The notes beneath the pieces were generated by a model. That model was not told the origin of the DNA. It searched no databases and saw only the letters and a list, made by a program, of their open reading frames with translations. A DNA stretch of 64,000 nucleotides, taken from NCBI RefSeq assembly GCF_000820515.1, contig NZ_JXDG01000045.1, positions 62,001 to 126,000 on the forward strand, read 5' to 3'. Shown in pieces: positions 34,126 through 43,382 of the stretch. This stretch comes from Pseudomonas batumici (lineage in GTDB: Bacteria; Pseudomonadota; Gammaproteobacteria; Pseudomonadales; Pseudomonadaceae). Position 1 is the first letter of the stretch, and every line of letters starts with the position of its first letter. Made by a program: the position numbers and the translations under genes.

Positions 34126-35502
34126 TCAAAGCCATTCAGCAACGCCCAACACTAACTCTCCACACAAAGCCCCCACGACCAGCATTGGCAGCACCACCAG
34201 TTCACGCTTGAGATCGAACAGCCCCACACGACAATTGACATAAACAATCAGGATCAGCGTAGGGAACGTATGCAGGGCAACGCCCCAAATCGCATATTTT
34301 ACCCCGCCCATCGCCAGCAGCAGCGGCAGGAGCACCCATAACGAGACAATGCGGATAATGTTATCCATGGCTTGGTACTTTGTGAGTCCCAAGGCAAGCC
34401 AAACTTGATGCGCCACCGTGTAGCGCAATGTGAAAAAAGAAAGTGAAAGAACGGCCATCATGGTGCCGGCAGCGGCATAACGCTCATCGTATAACCAACC
34501 CACGATGAGCGGACTGACGGTCAAGAACAGTCCACAGACAAACAGCAAAGCAAGATCGAAAATCAACCTGAAGCGGTAATACAAAACGCGGAGCCGCGCG
34601 GTGTCATTACTTCTTGAGGCTTCACTGAAGGCCGGCAGGGCCACGGCCCCGGCCAACCTGAGCACTCCGGCTTGAAGAGTGCCCAAAATCAGCACCGCAA
34701 TGGAATAGACGCCCAGTTCATTGGCCGACATGCTGCCGCCGAACCAGATGCGATCACCATACATGGCCAATACGCCCACTGCCGAAGACAACAGAATCCA
34801 ACGGCCGAAGACGACTAACTCTTTAAGCGCAGAGCGCTCCCACTGTAGACGGTTAGGCGGGCCCTGAAACCATAGATGACCAATAGCAGTGCCGACCATG
34901 GCCATGACCAGACCTGCAATCACCAGCGACCAGACAGACCGGGTGAAGTAACCGATGACCAGCATCACCAGCAGCCCCGCCAGTTGGGCCGCAAACTCGA
35001 GGAGCACCACTTTCTTTTGCTGGAAATCGCGAACGGCCAAGTCGAATTTCGTCGACTGGAGCCCAAAGATGATCGCGGTAAAACCGGTAAAGGCCAACAC
35101 CAGCGGCAACTCCGGTGCGGCATAGATGGAATTGGCCGGCCACAGATTGATGACTTGCGCAAACCAGGTGAAGCCCGCGATTAGCAGTGTCGCAGCAAAA
35201 AGGACAACGCCACGCAGGATCTGCACTGTCCAGGCGGTATTAAGAAACACGGGATCGTCACCGCGCGGGCTCTGGATAATGTTCTGGCGCAAACCGACAT
35301 CGGCAAGCAAGTGCAGAACCATCGAAACGGTGGTGGCGATGAGCATTACACCGAAAATTTCCGGCCTCAGCAGACGGGCCATGACAAGGTTGCCGCCCAA
35401 GCGAAATGCTTGAGAGGCAACAAGCGCACCCAGATTCCATGCCCCAGCAGATATCGCTCGCCGGCGAAGGCTCAACGATGGCGATAAATCACTTGGAGGC
35501 AT
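34126..35502 (-). CDS. wzx: Wzx-type polysaccharide flippase
   Basis: A 458-residue polytopic protein with 12 or more predicted helices of the MOP/RfbX superfamily (AISAGAWNLGALVASQAFRL, FGVMLIATTVSMVLHLLADV, LALLFVCGLFLTVSPLIVGW). It would flip the completed undecaprenyl-linked repeat unit to the periplasmic face. First gene of block B, divergent from the Wzy-like polymerase with a 96-base shared promoter region. The pairing of flippase and polymerase is what defines a Wzx/Wzy-dependent pathway. Confidence 0.88.
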   Translation of the reverse strand: MPPSDLSPSLSLRRRAISAGAWNLGALVASQAFRLGGNLVMARLLRPEIFGVMLIATTVSMVLHLLADVGLRQNIIQSPRGDDPVFLNTAWTVQILRGVVLFAATLLIAGFTWFAQVINLWPANSIYAAPELPLVLAFTGFTAIIFGLQSTKFDLAVRDFQQKKVVLLEFAAQLAGLLVMLVIGYFTRSVWSLVIAGLVMAMVGTAIGHLWFQGPPNRLQWERSALKELVVFGRWILLSSAVGVLAMYGDRIWFGGSMSANELGVYSIAVLILGTLQAGVLRLAGAVALPAFSEASRSNDTARLRVLYYRFRLIFDLALLFVCGLFLTVSPLIVGWLYDERYAAAGTMMAVLSLSFFTLRYTVAHQVWLALGLTKYQAMDNIIRIVSLWVLLPLLLAMGGVKYAIWGVALHTFPTLILIVYVNCRVGLFDLKRELVVLPMLVVGALCGELVLGVAEWL

Positions 35503-35598
35503 GACATCAACCCCGAACTCAAAGGGTACGCACGTTACTATAGCTACAATTGGTCATCTCACTAGCCGTTGCTCACCCATCCATGAGTTCAAGAATCC

Positions 35599-37215
35599 AT
35601 GCCTGAGCACCTTCGCGCGTTGATCGTCATTCTGGTTTTAGCTGGCATCGTTTTTGCCTTGGCGCGTCGACCAGCAGCAGACCTGATCCCACACCACGAC
35701 TTCACTCGTCGCCGCAATCTGTGGTTCGCCTTGACGCTACTGGCCTTTGTCTCGCACAGCTTCTGGGTGTACGCGGGCATTGCCGCTATCATTTTGACCG
35801 TCGCACGACAACGCGAACGCAATCCTCTGGCACTGTTTTTCCTTCTGCTGTTTCTCATCCCGCCGGCCCCGGTAGAGGTTCCCGGCTTCGGTCTGATCAA
35901 CTATTTTTTTGCACTTAACCATATTCGTCTGCTCGCCTTGTGTCTGTTGTTGCCGGCTTTTTTCATGCAACGCGGGCAAGCCAGCACACTGAGGTTCGGA
36001 CGCACCTGGCCTGACAAACTGCTCGCATTGTGTCTGTTGTTGCCGGCTTTTTTCAGGCTACGCAGGCAAGCAGGCACACTGAGGTTCGGACGCATCTGGC
36101 CTGACAAGCTGCTAGCGGCCTACCTCTTGCTGACGAGCCTGCTTTACCTGCGTGAAACCACACTGACCGACACCTTGCGCCAGACGCTCTACCTGTTCAC
36201 AGACGTTTTTTTGCCTTACTACGTTGCCAGCAGGACACTGAAGGAACTCAGCGACTTCAAGGATGCCCTGTTGGGATTTGTACTCGCCGCCATGTTGCTG
36301 GCGCTTATTGGTCTCGTCGAATTTACCCGCCATTGGCTGCTGTACAACGCGCTGATTGATGCCCTGGACATGCACTGGGAAATGTCCAGCTACTTGACTC
36401 GTGGTGATTCATTACGCGCCAGCGCCAGCACCGGCCAGGCAATCGCACTGGGTTACGTCATGAGCGTGGCCATCGGCTTTTACCTGTTCTTGTGTGCGAG
36501 TATACGCAGCCGATTGCAGCAATGCCTCGGCGCGCTCCTGCTGGCTGGCGGTCTGTTTGCACCGCTGTCGCGTGGCCCCTGGATCGGTGCAGCCGTCATG
36601 ATCACCGTGTTCATCGCCACCGGCCGTAAAGCTGTCAAACGCCTGATGCTTCTGGCAATCGCCGGAGTGCTCGCCCTTCTCCTGCTGGCCATCGTGCCCG
36701 GTGGGCAAAAAGTCCTGGATCTACTACCGTTCATCGGTACGGTAGAGGTAGAGAACATCACGTACCGGCAGCGCTTGATTGATAACTCAATGATCGTCAT
36801 CCGGCGCAACCCTTGGTTGGGCTCTTTCGATTACCGCAACACGCCTGAGATGCAGTCCATGATTCAGGGCCAGGGCGTCATCGATATTGTGAATACCTAT
36901 ATCGCCCTGGCGCTGGACATGGGCCTGATCGGACTGACGCTATTCGTGGTTTTTTTCGCCACTGTGCTGCTCGGCATCCGCACAGCAATGCGTTCGATCC
37001 CCAACAAAGACGATGAGGCGCGCCGACTCGGACGTGCGCTGTTGGCGGTACTGGCCGGGATACTGGTGACCATCTTTACCGTTAGCAGTATCACGGTGAT
37101 CCCCGTGGTGTATTGGTCGGTGGCCGGACTGGGTGTGTCCTATGCTCAGATGGTGCGCAGGCTCAAGCGCACTGAGACGGCAAGCACTGCGAGCGCCAAC
37201 CTTCAACCCTGGTAA
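35599..37215 (+). CDS. Wzy/O-antigen-ligase-family polysaccharide polymerase
   Basis: A 538-residue membrane protein with about 12 hydrophobic segments and a large periplasmic region (~380-425) before the last helices, as in the Wzy/WaaL family. The arginine-containing loop SRGPWIGAAVMIT and the RRNPWLGSF segment are family-like. It would join repeat units into polymer in the periplasm. Residues 111-170 are an in-frame 30-residue tandem duplication, with a further short copy starting. No strong ribosome site is visible. First gene of block C. Confidence 0.82.
   Translation: MPEHLRALIVILVLAGIVFALARRPAADLIPHHDFTRRRNLWFALTLLAFVSHSFWVYAGIAAIILTVARQRERNPLALFFLLLFLIPPAPVEVPGFGLINYFFALNHIRLLALCLLLPAFFMQRGQASTLRFGRTWPDKLLALCLLLPAFFRLRRQAGTLRFGRIWPDKLLAAYLLLTSLLYLRETTLTDTLRQTLYLFTDVFLPYYVASRTLKELSDFKDALLGFVLAAMLLALIGLVEFTRHWLLYNALIDALDMHWEMSSYLTRGDSLRASASTGQAIALGYVMSVAIGFYLFLCASIRSRLQQCLGALLLAGGLFAPLSRGPWIGAAVMITVFIATGRKAVKRLMLLAIAGVLALLLLAIVPGGQKVLDLLPFIGTVEVENITYRQRLIDNSMIVIRRNPWLGSFDYRNTPEMQSMIQGQGVIDIVNTYIALALDMGLIGLTLFVVFFATVLLGIRTAMRSIPNKDDEARRLGRALLAVLAGILVTIFTVSSITVIPVVYWSVAGLGVSYAQMVRRLKRTETASTASANLQPW
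35929..36108 (+). repeat. 90-base tandem duplication inside the polymerase gene
   Basis: Two adjoining 90-base units (35929-36018 and 36019-36108) differ at only about 8 positions and keep the reading frame, giving two 30-residue units that begin LLALCLLLPAFF and end WPDK. A third, shorter similarity (LLAAYLLL) follows. The high identity points to a fairly recent duplication adding one membrane segment plus a basic loop. Confidence 0.93.
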
Positions 37216-37220
37216 CGCTC

Positions 37221-39884
37221 ATGACCTGTTTTTTTCACCGCGCCCATGTGTTGCTAGTGGTTCTCCTTGCTGTTTGGCCGTTTAGCACCTGGGCGTCGGA
37301 CTGGGTCTCCAGCGTGGATGAGCGCAGCGGTCTGCCCATGCTGGCGCGCGGTGGCAACCCTGTCGTTTCTTCTTCATTCGCCTTTTGGGGGAGCCACTGG
37401 GAATGGACGGATTTGCCGACCGCGTTCAAGGTGAACAGCCCTTATAGCTACTCCCTTGCAGGCAAGAACAAAAACCTGGATTTCGACGTGACTGCGCAGA
37501 TTCAGAAGGAAGACGAGCAGACGTTGACCTGGAACATTGCCCTGGATGCACACAGCATGATGCCGGACGTGATGGGCGGGGGCATCGTCTTCAAGTTCGA
37601 TCCTGCCCTTTACGATGGAGAAATGGGTCAGCCGGCCTTGCTACCCGACAACCGCGGCTGGTCCTGGGGGAATACACAAAGCCGACGTATCGAAATGCGT
37701 TTTGAGCCTGCACTGGCAAGTGTGTACTTTGAACCGGGTGATCAATCTCAGGTGCGTGCTTTTTTTTACAAGAACACGATCAAACCCGGCCGCCAAAATT
37801 TCAAAGCCACCTTGAGCCTATCGGGCGATGTGGTACTCGGTCCGACCACAACCGAGCGTTTCGGGCTGGCGGACACAAGGAGCTGGCCGAGTGACACGCT
37901 CGACTGGAAAACCTCGCCGGTCGATCTGTCCTTTCTTAACGCTCACGAAAAACCTGCAGGCAAGCGCGGCTTCGTCAAAGTATCCGGCGAGCAACTGTTA
38001 TTCGCCGACAACACCCCAGCGCGCTTCTGGGGCACTAACCTGACGGCCTATACGCTGTTTCGTACGCCAGACGATGCAATCAAGCTGCAGGCCAAACGTC
38101 TGTCGGCACTCGGTTTCAATCTCGTACGACTGCACCACCATGACTCCCCATGGGTCAGCCCAAACATCTTTCGCGACAGCAACCTCACGCCTGACACTCA
38201 GCAACTAAGCCCGGACTCATTGAAAAAAATCGACTGGTGGATCAAGTGCCTCAAAGACGAGGGCATTTATGTATGGCTCGATATGCACGTCGAGCGAGCC
38301 TTAACGGCAAACGACAACATCTATGGCTTCGATGAAATGCCAAAGAATGGCCAGAACAACGCCGATCTCAAGGGCTATGCCTATGTAAACATCACCATTC
38401 AGCAGGCCATGAAGCGCTTTGCCCAAGCCTATTTGACCCATGTAAACACCTACACCGGACTCGCCTACAAAGACGATCCGGCGATCGCCGCCGTACTGAT
38501 TACCAACGAAAACGATGTCACCCAGCACTTTGGCAACGCCCTATTACCAGACAAACGAGTGCCAAAGCACAACCAGATCTACATGGCCGAGGCCGAGGCC
38601 TTTGCGAACCAGCACCATCTATCTGCAAGCCAGACCTGGCGCTCCTGGGAGCCTGGCCCCGCCAAGCTGTTCCTTAACGATTTGGAGCGACGTTTCAACG
38701 TAGACATGATTCAGCACCTGCGTGAATCAGGCGTGAAGGTCCCCATCGCCACGACCAGTAGCTGGGGCGGCGACAGCCTAAGCTCCCTACCGGCCCTTAC
38801 CGCCGGCGACCTGATCGACGTCCATAGCTACGGTGGCCCTGGGCAGCTGGAGAAAAACCCGCTCACCAGCGACGGTTTACTGAACTGGATTGCCGCCGGC
38901 CAAGTCGTAGGCAAACCCCTGACCGTCACCGAGTGGAACACTGAACCTTTCCCGGCACCTGACCGCCACTCGCTGCCACTCTATATGGCCGGCACCGCCA
39001 GCCACCAGGGCTGGGATGCGCTGATGCAATATGCCTACAGCCAGGAGCCGCTAACCGGCGAATGGATAACGGCCGACAACTGGCACGCCTATAACGACCC
39101 TGCAATGCTGGCCACCCTGCCCGCCGCCGCCTTGCTTTATCGCCGTGCAGACGTTCGCGAAGCCACAACGACCTATGTCTTCGCGCCGACGCCAAGCACC
39201 CTGTTCAACCAACGCATCACACCCGCCAACGCGGTTCTACTGCGCACCGCCATGGAGAAAGGCAAGCTGGAAATCGCCATGCCACAGACGCCGCAATTGC
39301 CCTGGTTGCAACAGAGTGCTATCCCGAGCAATGCCCAGGTGTTTCATGACCCCAACCAGTCGCTGCTGGACGCCAATGCCAGCGAGTCCACGACAGACAC
39401 TGGCGAGTTGAAGCGCAACTGGAAACTGGGCATCTACACCATCAATACGCCACGCACCCAAGCAGCAACCGGCTGGATCGGCGGCGAGTCGATCAGCCTT
39501 GGCAGCATCCAGGTTCAAGTGAAGACCGCTAATGCCAGTGTGGTGGTGCAAAGCCTGGACGACGCGCCTGTCGGCCGATCGCAGGATTTACTGATTTCGC
39601 TGGGTACCCGTGCTGTCCCCAAGGACAACAGCAAAACACCTTTTTATGTCGAGCCCCTCGAAGGCACCCTGACAATCCAGGCGCCGCAAGGCTTGACACT
39701 GTTCACCCACGGCATCCCTGGACAAATGAAGAAGCTACCCGCCAGCTACCTGGATGGACGCTATACGATCAAGTTCGACGGTTTGCAGGCGTCGAACTGG
39801 TTGTTTCTGAAAAAAGGCGTCACGCAAAACGCACAGCCAGGCCCTGTCAATACCGCATCCTCCAGCGCGCAGGCGAATCAATAG
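37221..39884 (+). CDS. Secreted cellulase-like glycoside hydrolase of the polysaccharide locus
   Basis: An 887-residue protein with a Sec signal peptide (ending STWAS, ~26). A ~230-residue N-terminal beta region is followed by a (beta/alpha)8-type catalytic domain (~245-640): FWGTNLTAYTLF, FNLVRLHHHD, acid/base candidate E430 in TNEND, nucleophile candidate E571 in TEWNTEPF. A C-terminal beta-sandwich follows. It resembles clan GH-A enzymes placed in secretion loci (as PslG is in Psl) and probably trims or releases the polymer in the periplasm. It starts five bases after the polymerase stop. Confidence 0.8.
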   Translation: MTCFFHRAHVLLVVLLAVWPFSTWASDWVSSVDERSGLPMLARGGNPVVSSSFAFWGSHWEWTDLPTAFKVNSPYSYSLAGKNKNLDFDVTAQIQKEDEQTLTWNIALDAHSMMPDVMGGGIVFKFDPALYDGEMGQPALLPDNRGWSWGNTQSRRIEMRFEPALASVYFEPGDQSQVRAFFYKNTIKPGRQNFKATLSLSGDVVLGPTTTERFGLADTRSWPSDTLDWKTSPVDLSFLNAHEKPAGKRGFVKVSGEQLLFADNTPARFWGTNLTAYTLFRTPDDAIKLQAKRLSALGFNLVRLHHHDSPWVSPNIFRDSNLTPDTQQLSPDSLKKIDWWIKCLKDEGIYVWLDMHVERALTANDNIYGFDEMPKNGQNNADLKGYAYVNITIQQAMKRFAQAYLTHVNTYTGLAYKDDPAIAAVLITNENDVTQHFGNALLPDKRVPKHNQIYMAEAEAFANQHHLSASQTWRSWEPGPAKLFLNDLERRFNVDMIQHLRESGVKVPIATTSSWGGDSLSSLPALTAGDLIDVHSYGGPGQLEKNPLTSDGLLNWIAAGQVVGKPLTVTEWNTEPFPAPDRHSLPLYMAGTASHQGWDALMQYAYSQEPLTGEWITADNWHAYNDPAMLATLPAAALLYRRADVREATTTYVFAPTPSTLFNQRITPANAVLLRTAMEKGKLEIAMPQTPQLPWLQQSAIPSNAQVFHDPNQSLLDANASESTTDTGELKRNWKLGIYTINTPRTQAATGWIGGESISLGSIQVQVKTANASVVVQSLDDAPVGRSQDLLISLGTRAVPKDNSKTPFYVEPLEGTLTIQAPQGLTLFTHGIPGQMKKLPASYLDGRYTIKFDGLQASNWLFLKKGVTQNAQPGPVNTASSSAQANQ

Positions 39885-39971
39885 CTAACCTGTCTTGTAA
39901 CGTAATGATCAGGCGGATCGAACTGGCGTACCAATCTGTGCTTGCACAGCAACAGTTTCCAGGAGATCAGG

Positions 39972-40949
39972 ATGAATTTTTTGGTGGTGGGTGGCGCAGG
40001 CTATATCGGCTCGCATATGGTCAAGCAACTACTGCGAGCAGGTCACGAACTGGTGGTGGCAGACAACCTTTCAACAGGCCATCGCGGCGCGTTGATGGGC
40101 GGGAGATTGGTCGAACTGGACATCGCCAACACACAAGCCCTGGACGTCTTGTTTGCGGGACAGCACTTTGATGCCGTGTTCCACTTCGCATCATTTATAC
40201 AGGTGGGCGAATCCGTCACTGAACCTGCCAAGTATTACCAAAACAACCTGGCTGGAACCCTTACGCTGCTACAAGCCATGGTTCGTGCCGGGGTTAAAAA
40301 CTTCATTTTTTCCTCGAGCGCAGCCGTCTATGGCAACCCGGTGTATGTACCTATCGACGAAGAGCATCCCAAGGCCGCGATCACCCCTTATGGTCGCAGC
40401 AAGTGGATGGTGGAGCAGATGCTTGAAGATTTCGACCGTGCATACGGGCTCAAATCGGTCTGCCTGCGCTACTTCAACGCCGCCGGAGCAGACCCTGAAG
40501 GACAGTTAGGTGAACGCCGTGAACGGGAAACCCACCTGGTGCCACTGATACTGCAAGCGGCCTCCGGTCGGCGCACAACCATCACCGTCTATGGCCGTGA
40601 CTACGACACACCTGACGGCACTTGCATTCGCGACTACATCCACGTTGTCGACCTCGTTGCAGCTCATGCACTGGCCGTGGATTATTTACTGGCAGGTGGT
40701 GCAAGCACGGCTTTCAACCTCGGAAACGGTCAAGGTTTCTCAGTACAGCAAGTCATAGACACTGCACGCGCCGTGACCGGCCAAGCTATCTCCGTGAGCG
40801 AAGCGCCACGCCGCGCCGGCGATCCGCCACGCCTTGTGGCCGATCCCCGCATGGCCAACACATTACTTGGCTGGCACCCGCAATTTGTCTCACTTGAACA
40901 GATAGTGGCGCACGCCTGGAGCTGGGAGCAGAAGTACCCTTGGCACTGA
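39972..40949 (+). CDS. galE: UDP-glucose 4-epimerase
   Basis: A 325-residue extended SDR. N-terminal NAD loop VVGGAGYIGSHMVKQLL, the serine/threonine segment FSSSAAVYG and the catalytic YGRSK are in place, followed by RYFNAAGADPEG and the sugar-binding part GTCIRDYIHVVDL. It interconverts UDP-glucose and UDP-galactose (or GlcNAc forms), supplying a donor for the locus. Start MNFLVV sits behind GGAGATCAGG. Last gene of block C, ending 44 bases before the convergent kinase gene. Confidence 0.93.
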   Translation: MNFLVVGGAGYIGSHMVKQLLRAGHELVVADNLSTGHRGALMGGRLVELDIANTQALDVLFAGQHFDAVFHFASFIQVGESVTEPAKYYQNNLAGTLTLLQAMVRAGVKNFIFSSSAAVYGNPVYVPIDEEHPKAAITPYGRSKWMVEQMLEDFDRAYGLKSVCLRYFNAAGADPEGQLGERRERETHLVPLILQAASGRRTTITVYGRDYDTPDGTCIRDYIHVVDLVAAHALAVDYLLAGGASTAFNLGNGQGFSVQQVIDTARAVTGQAISVSEAPRRAGDPPRLVADPRMANTLLGWHPQFVSLEQIVAHAWSWEQKYPWH

Positions 40950-40993
40950 AAGTCGGCGCTGGCGCATAACGCCGAACGCCTAAGGGTGACGCT

Positions 40994-41800
40994 CTAGTAG
41001 TAAGAGCGGTTTGGGGGATCGGCTTTGTTGAGTACCGTGCCAATCAGATTGGCTGTCCCCAGATGATACAGGCTTTCCTCGATCTCTTTCTTGCTGTTCA
41101 TGCCGTTTGCGACCACCAGCAGGACGCAGTCGAATTTAGGCAAGACGGTAATAACATCGTCCGAACTCAACAACGGCGGCAAGTCGAAAATCACGATACG
41201 CGAGTCGTAGCGCTCGCGCAGATCAGCAATCAAATAGCTCACTGTGGGCGATGACAGCACCTCGGTAGAGAGAGGGATCGGCTCTCGTGTCGGCAGGACG
41301 ACAAAGCGCGGCAAGGTCGGGTTGACCAGAACCTCTTGCAGTTCCGCTTCATGGTCCAGCAATTCATTGAGCGATTTCTCCATCGGCAGCCCCAGGCAGG
41401 CACCCACCATCGGACGACGCAAGTCGAAATCCACCAGTAGCGCCGTCTTGGTGGTGTGGTGGGCGATGCTCATTGCCAGGTTGATAGCCAATACCGTCTT
41501 GCCTGCCTCCGGAGTTGGCGAGGTGATAGCCAGCGTACGCCAGCCATTTTCTTCCATGACTTTCAGAACTTGCGTACGCAGCAGATCGAAAGCCCCCCCC
41601 ATATTCGAATTCTTGTTGTACGCCACAATGCGATTGCGCTCGAGATGATCTGGCCGCAGCGGTACAACTTTGGTTTGCACATAACTCAGCGCATTCAGAC
41701 CTGCAGACTGCCCGGTCTCTGTCATGGCTTTTGGTACTGTCACGAGACTTGTCGAAGGCTGTTGCTCGGAATCCTCGGTATCGGGCTTGATTATTTCCAT
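40994..41800 (-). CDS. CpsD/CapB-like tyrosine-kinase-type ATPase of polysaccharide export
   Basis: A 268-residue P-loop protein of the bacterial tyrosine kinase (BY-kinase) type: Walker A SPTPEAGKT (94-102), Walker A' LLVDFDLRRP (121-130) and Walker B IVIFDLPPLL. The ~60-residue N-terminal tail is flexible. Unlike Wzc it is separate from the membrane co-polymerase, encoded 11 bases upstream. The C-terminus ends in NRSYY; the usual long tyrosine cluster is absent, so phosphorylation control may be reduced. It ends block D. Confidence 0.87.
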   Translation of the reverse strand: MEIIKPDTEDSEQQPSTSLVTVPKAMTETGQSAGLNALSYVQTKVVPLRPDHLERNRIVAYNKNSNMGGAFDLLRTQVLKVMEENGWRTLAITSPTPEAGKTVLAINLAMSIAHHTTKTALLVDFDLRRPMVGACLGLPMEKSLNELLDHEAELQEVLVNPTLPRFVVLPTREPIPLSTEVLSSPTVSYLIADLRERYDSRIVIFDLPPLLSSDDVITVLPKFDCVLLVVANGMNSKKEIEESLYHLGTANLIGTVLNKADPPNRSYY

Positions 41801-41811
41801 GGCTATATTCC

Positions 41812-43362
41812 TTATGCAAACCGGCCCAGAGCTTTAAACATCAGAAGGTCCAGAGGCATGTAGAAGAAGTGCAGGAGCACCAGAAAGAGCACGATGATCA
41901 CGACTCCGCTGACGATCAATCGCGTTCGCCACTGCTTACGGCGTGCCAATTCCGCCCTGGTGTAGATGTAGGGAATCGCAACCAATATGCGTCTACCCAG
42001 CACACTGGCCAAGGCTTCAGCTCCGCGCACGCGCTGGTTCAGCATCTCAAGGAGCATCACCAATGCGCCAGCGCCCACCGGAGCGAGGACAAAGCCCATG
42101 GCAACCACTTTTTTACGGTTCGGCCGTATCGGCTTTTCAGGCAGCAATGGCGATTCCAGAAGAACAAAACGCTCGGCTTTGTTTTCCTGCTCCAGGCTTT
42201 CGGAAATTTTCGCACTCATTTCCTTGGTGCGAATTTCCTCGTATTTTTTACGAGCGTTTTCATAGTCACGCATCAGTGTGACCAAGCCGCGCTCGACTTG
42301 CGGCGTCTCAAGAATTTGCGCCTCGTAGTCGGCTATTTTCTTGAGTATTTCCTGCTTTTGATCGGCCAGCGACTTGATACGGGCTTCTGTGGCAGCGATC
42401 CGGGCCTGAGCCTTGGCAAGGTCCAGACTGGCCGGAGCCGCTGCACCACCAGCACCTTTGGTAGCCTCAAGTGCAGCAATTTTGCGTTTGACGGCACGCA
42501 CATCGGGGTGAGCTTCCGTATACAGCGACCGTAACCGGGTGTACTCCGCCTTGAGGCTACCCAGATCTTGCTGTTTATCAACCGCCGGGCCGGGCAATTC
42601 ATGCTTGGTCGCTGCTGCGGAAAGCTCCAACTCATTGAAGCGCAACTCCTCACGGGCAGATTTGTAGTCACGGTCGACCTCTTTGAGCTCGGTTTCGGCG
42701 CGTGACAACATATTCATGCGCAACTCCTGATGCTCGGGAAGCGCGTTGCTGTGCGCTTGCTTGAAGTCTGCCAAGCGGTTTTCCAGGGCTTCCAGTTCGA
42801 CCCTGAGCTTGTCCGCCTCCTGCGTCAGGAACTCTGTTGTTTCACTGGCGCGCTCGGTGCGCTGCTTGATGTTTTCATCCAGAAACAGCGTCACCAGCTC
42901 GTTGGCCACTTTGTTGGCAATCTCTGCCTGCCGGTGCTCAAAGGAAAGACGGAAAGCAATCGTCACTTCTCCGCGCCCCTTGATGACAGCACTGACCAAG
43001 GAGACTGTAATCGCATTGCGCATTTCATCGATTTTCTCGGAAACGCTCAACTGCCTGCTTTGCGAAGCAAAAAGATTGTACTTGTCGATGATCCCTTCCA
43101 GATGCTCACGGGTCATCACGCGCTGGCGAATGACTTCGATGCGCTCATCGGCAAAGGTATTGTTGTTCGACGCCACCAGGTCTGGCGAAATCTGCTGAGA
43201 CTCGACCAGAATAGTGCCAGATGACTCGTAGATGGGTGGGATAGAGATCGCGACCACTACGCTCGTGGCGAGTATGACCGCGACACTCAGGATCAACAGC
43301 AAGGCATGGTGCTTGATGACAGCAATGTAGTCATTGGCCGACATTTCGTATTCAGAGGTCAT
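41812..43362 (-). CDS. Wzz/GumC-like polysaccharide co-polymerase
   Basis: A 516-residue chain-length/export protein: helix ~20-43 (LLLILSVAVILATSVVVAIS), a long periplasmic region rich in coiled coil (~150-360), a GNVR-like RGLVTLMRDYENARKKYEEI block, a PEKPIRPNRKKVVAMGFVLA motif leading into the second helix, and an extra final C-terminal helix pair. It carries no kinase domain; the adjoining gene supplies it. The start was set at MTSEYEM. It connects polymerase, kinase and outer-membrane channel. Confidence 0.88.
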   Translation of the reverse strand: MTSEYEMSANDYIAVIKHHALLLILSVAVILATSVVVAISIPPIYESSGTILVESQQISPDLVASNNNTFADERIEVIRQRVMTREHLEGIIDKYNLFASQSRQLSVSEKIDEMRNAITVSLVSAVIKGRGEVTIAFRLSFEHRQAEIANKVANELVTLFLDENIKQRTERASETTEFLTQEADKLRVELEALENRLADFKQAHSNALPEHQELRMNMLSRAETELKEVDRDYKSAREELRFNELELSAAATKHELPGPAVDKQQDLGSLKAEYTRLRSLYTEAHPDVRAVKRKIAALEATKGAGGAAAPASLDLAKAQARIAATEARIKSLADQKQEILKKIADYEAQILETPQVERGLVTLMRDYENARKKYEEIRTKEMSAKISESLEQENKAERFVLLESPLLPEKPIRPNRKKVVAMGFVLAPVGAGALVMLLEMLNQRVRGAEALASVLGRRILVAIPYIYTRAELARRKQWRTRLIVSGVVIIVLFLVLLHFFYMPLDLLMFKALGRFA

Positions 43363-43382
43363 ATTTATCACCCTGCTGAATT

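Noticed and set aside
35599..37215. Reading the multi-helix protein as an exosortase for the CTERM-like protein
   Set aside because: Length of 538 residues, the large periplasmic loop and motifs fit Wzy/O-antigen ligase; the exosortase Cys/Arg/His pattern was not seen.
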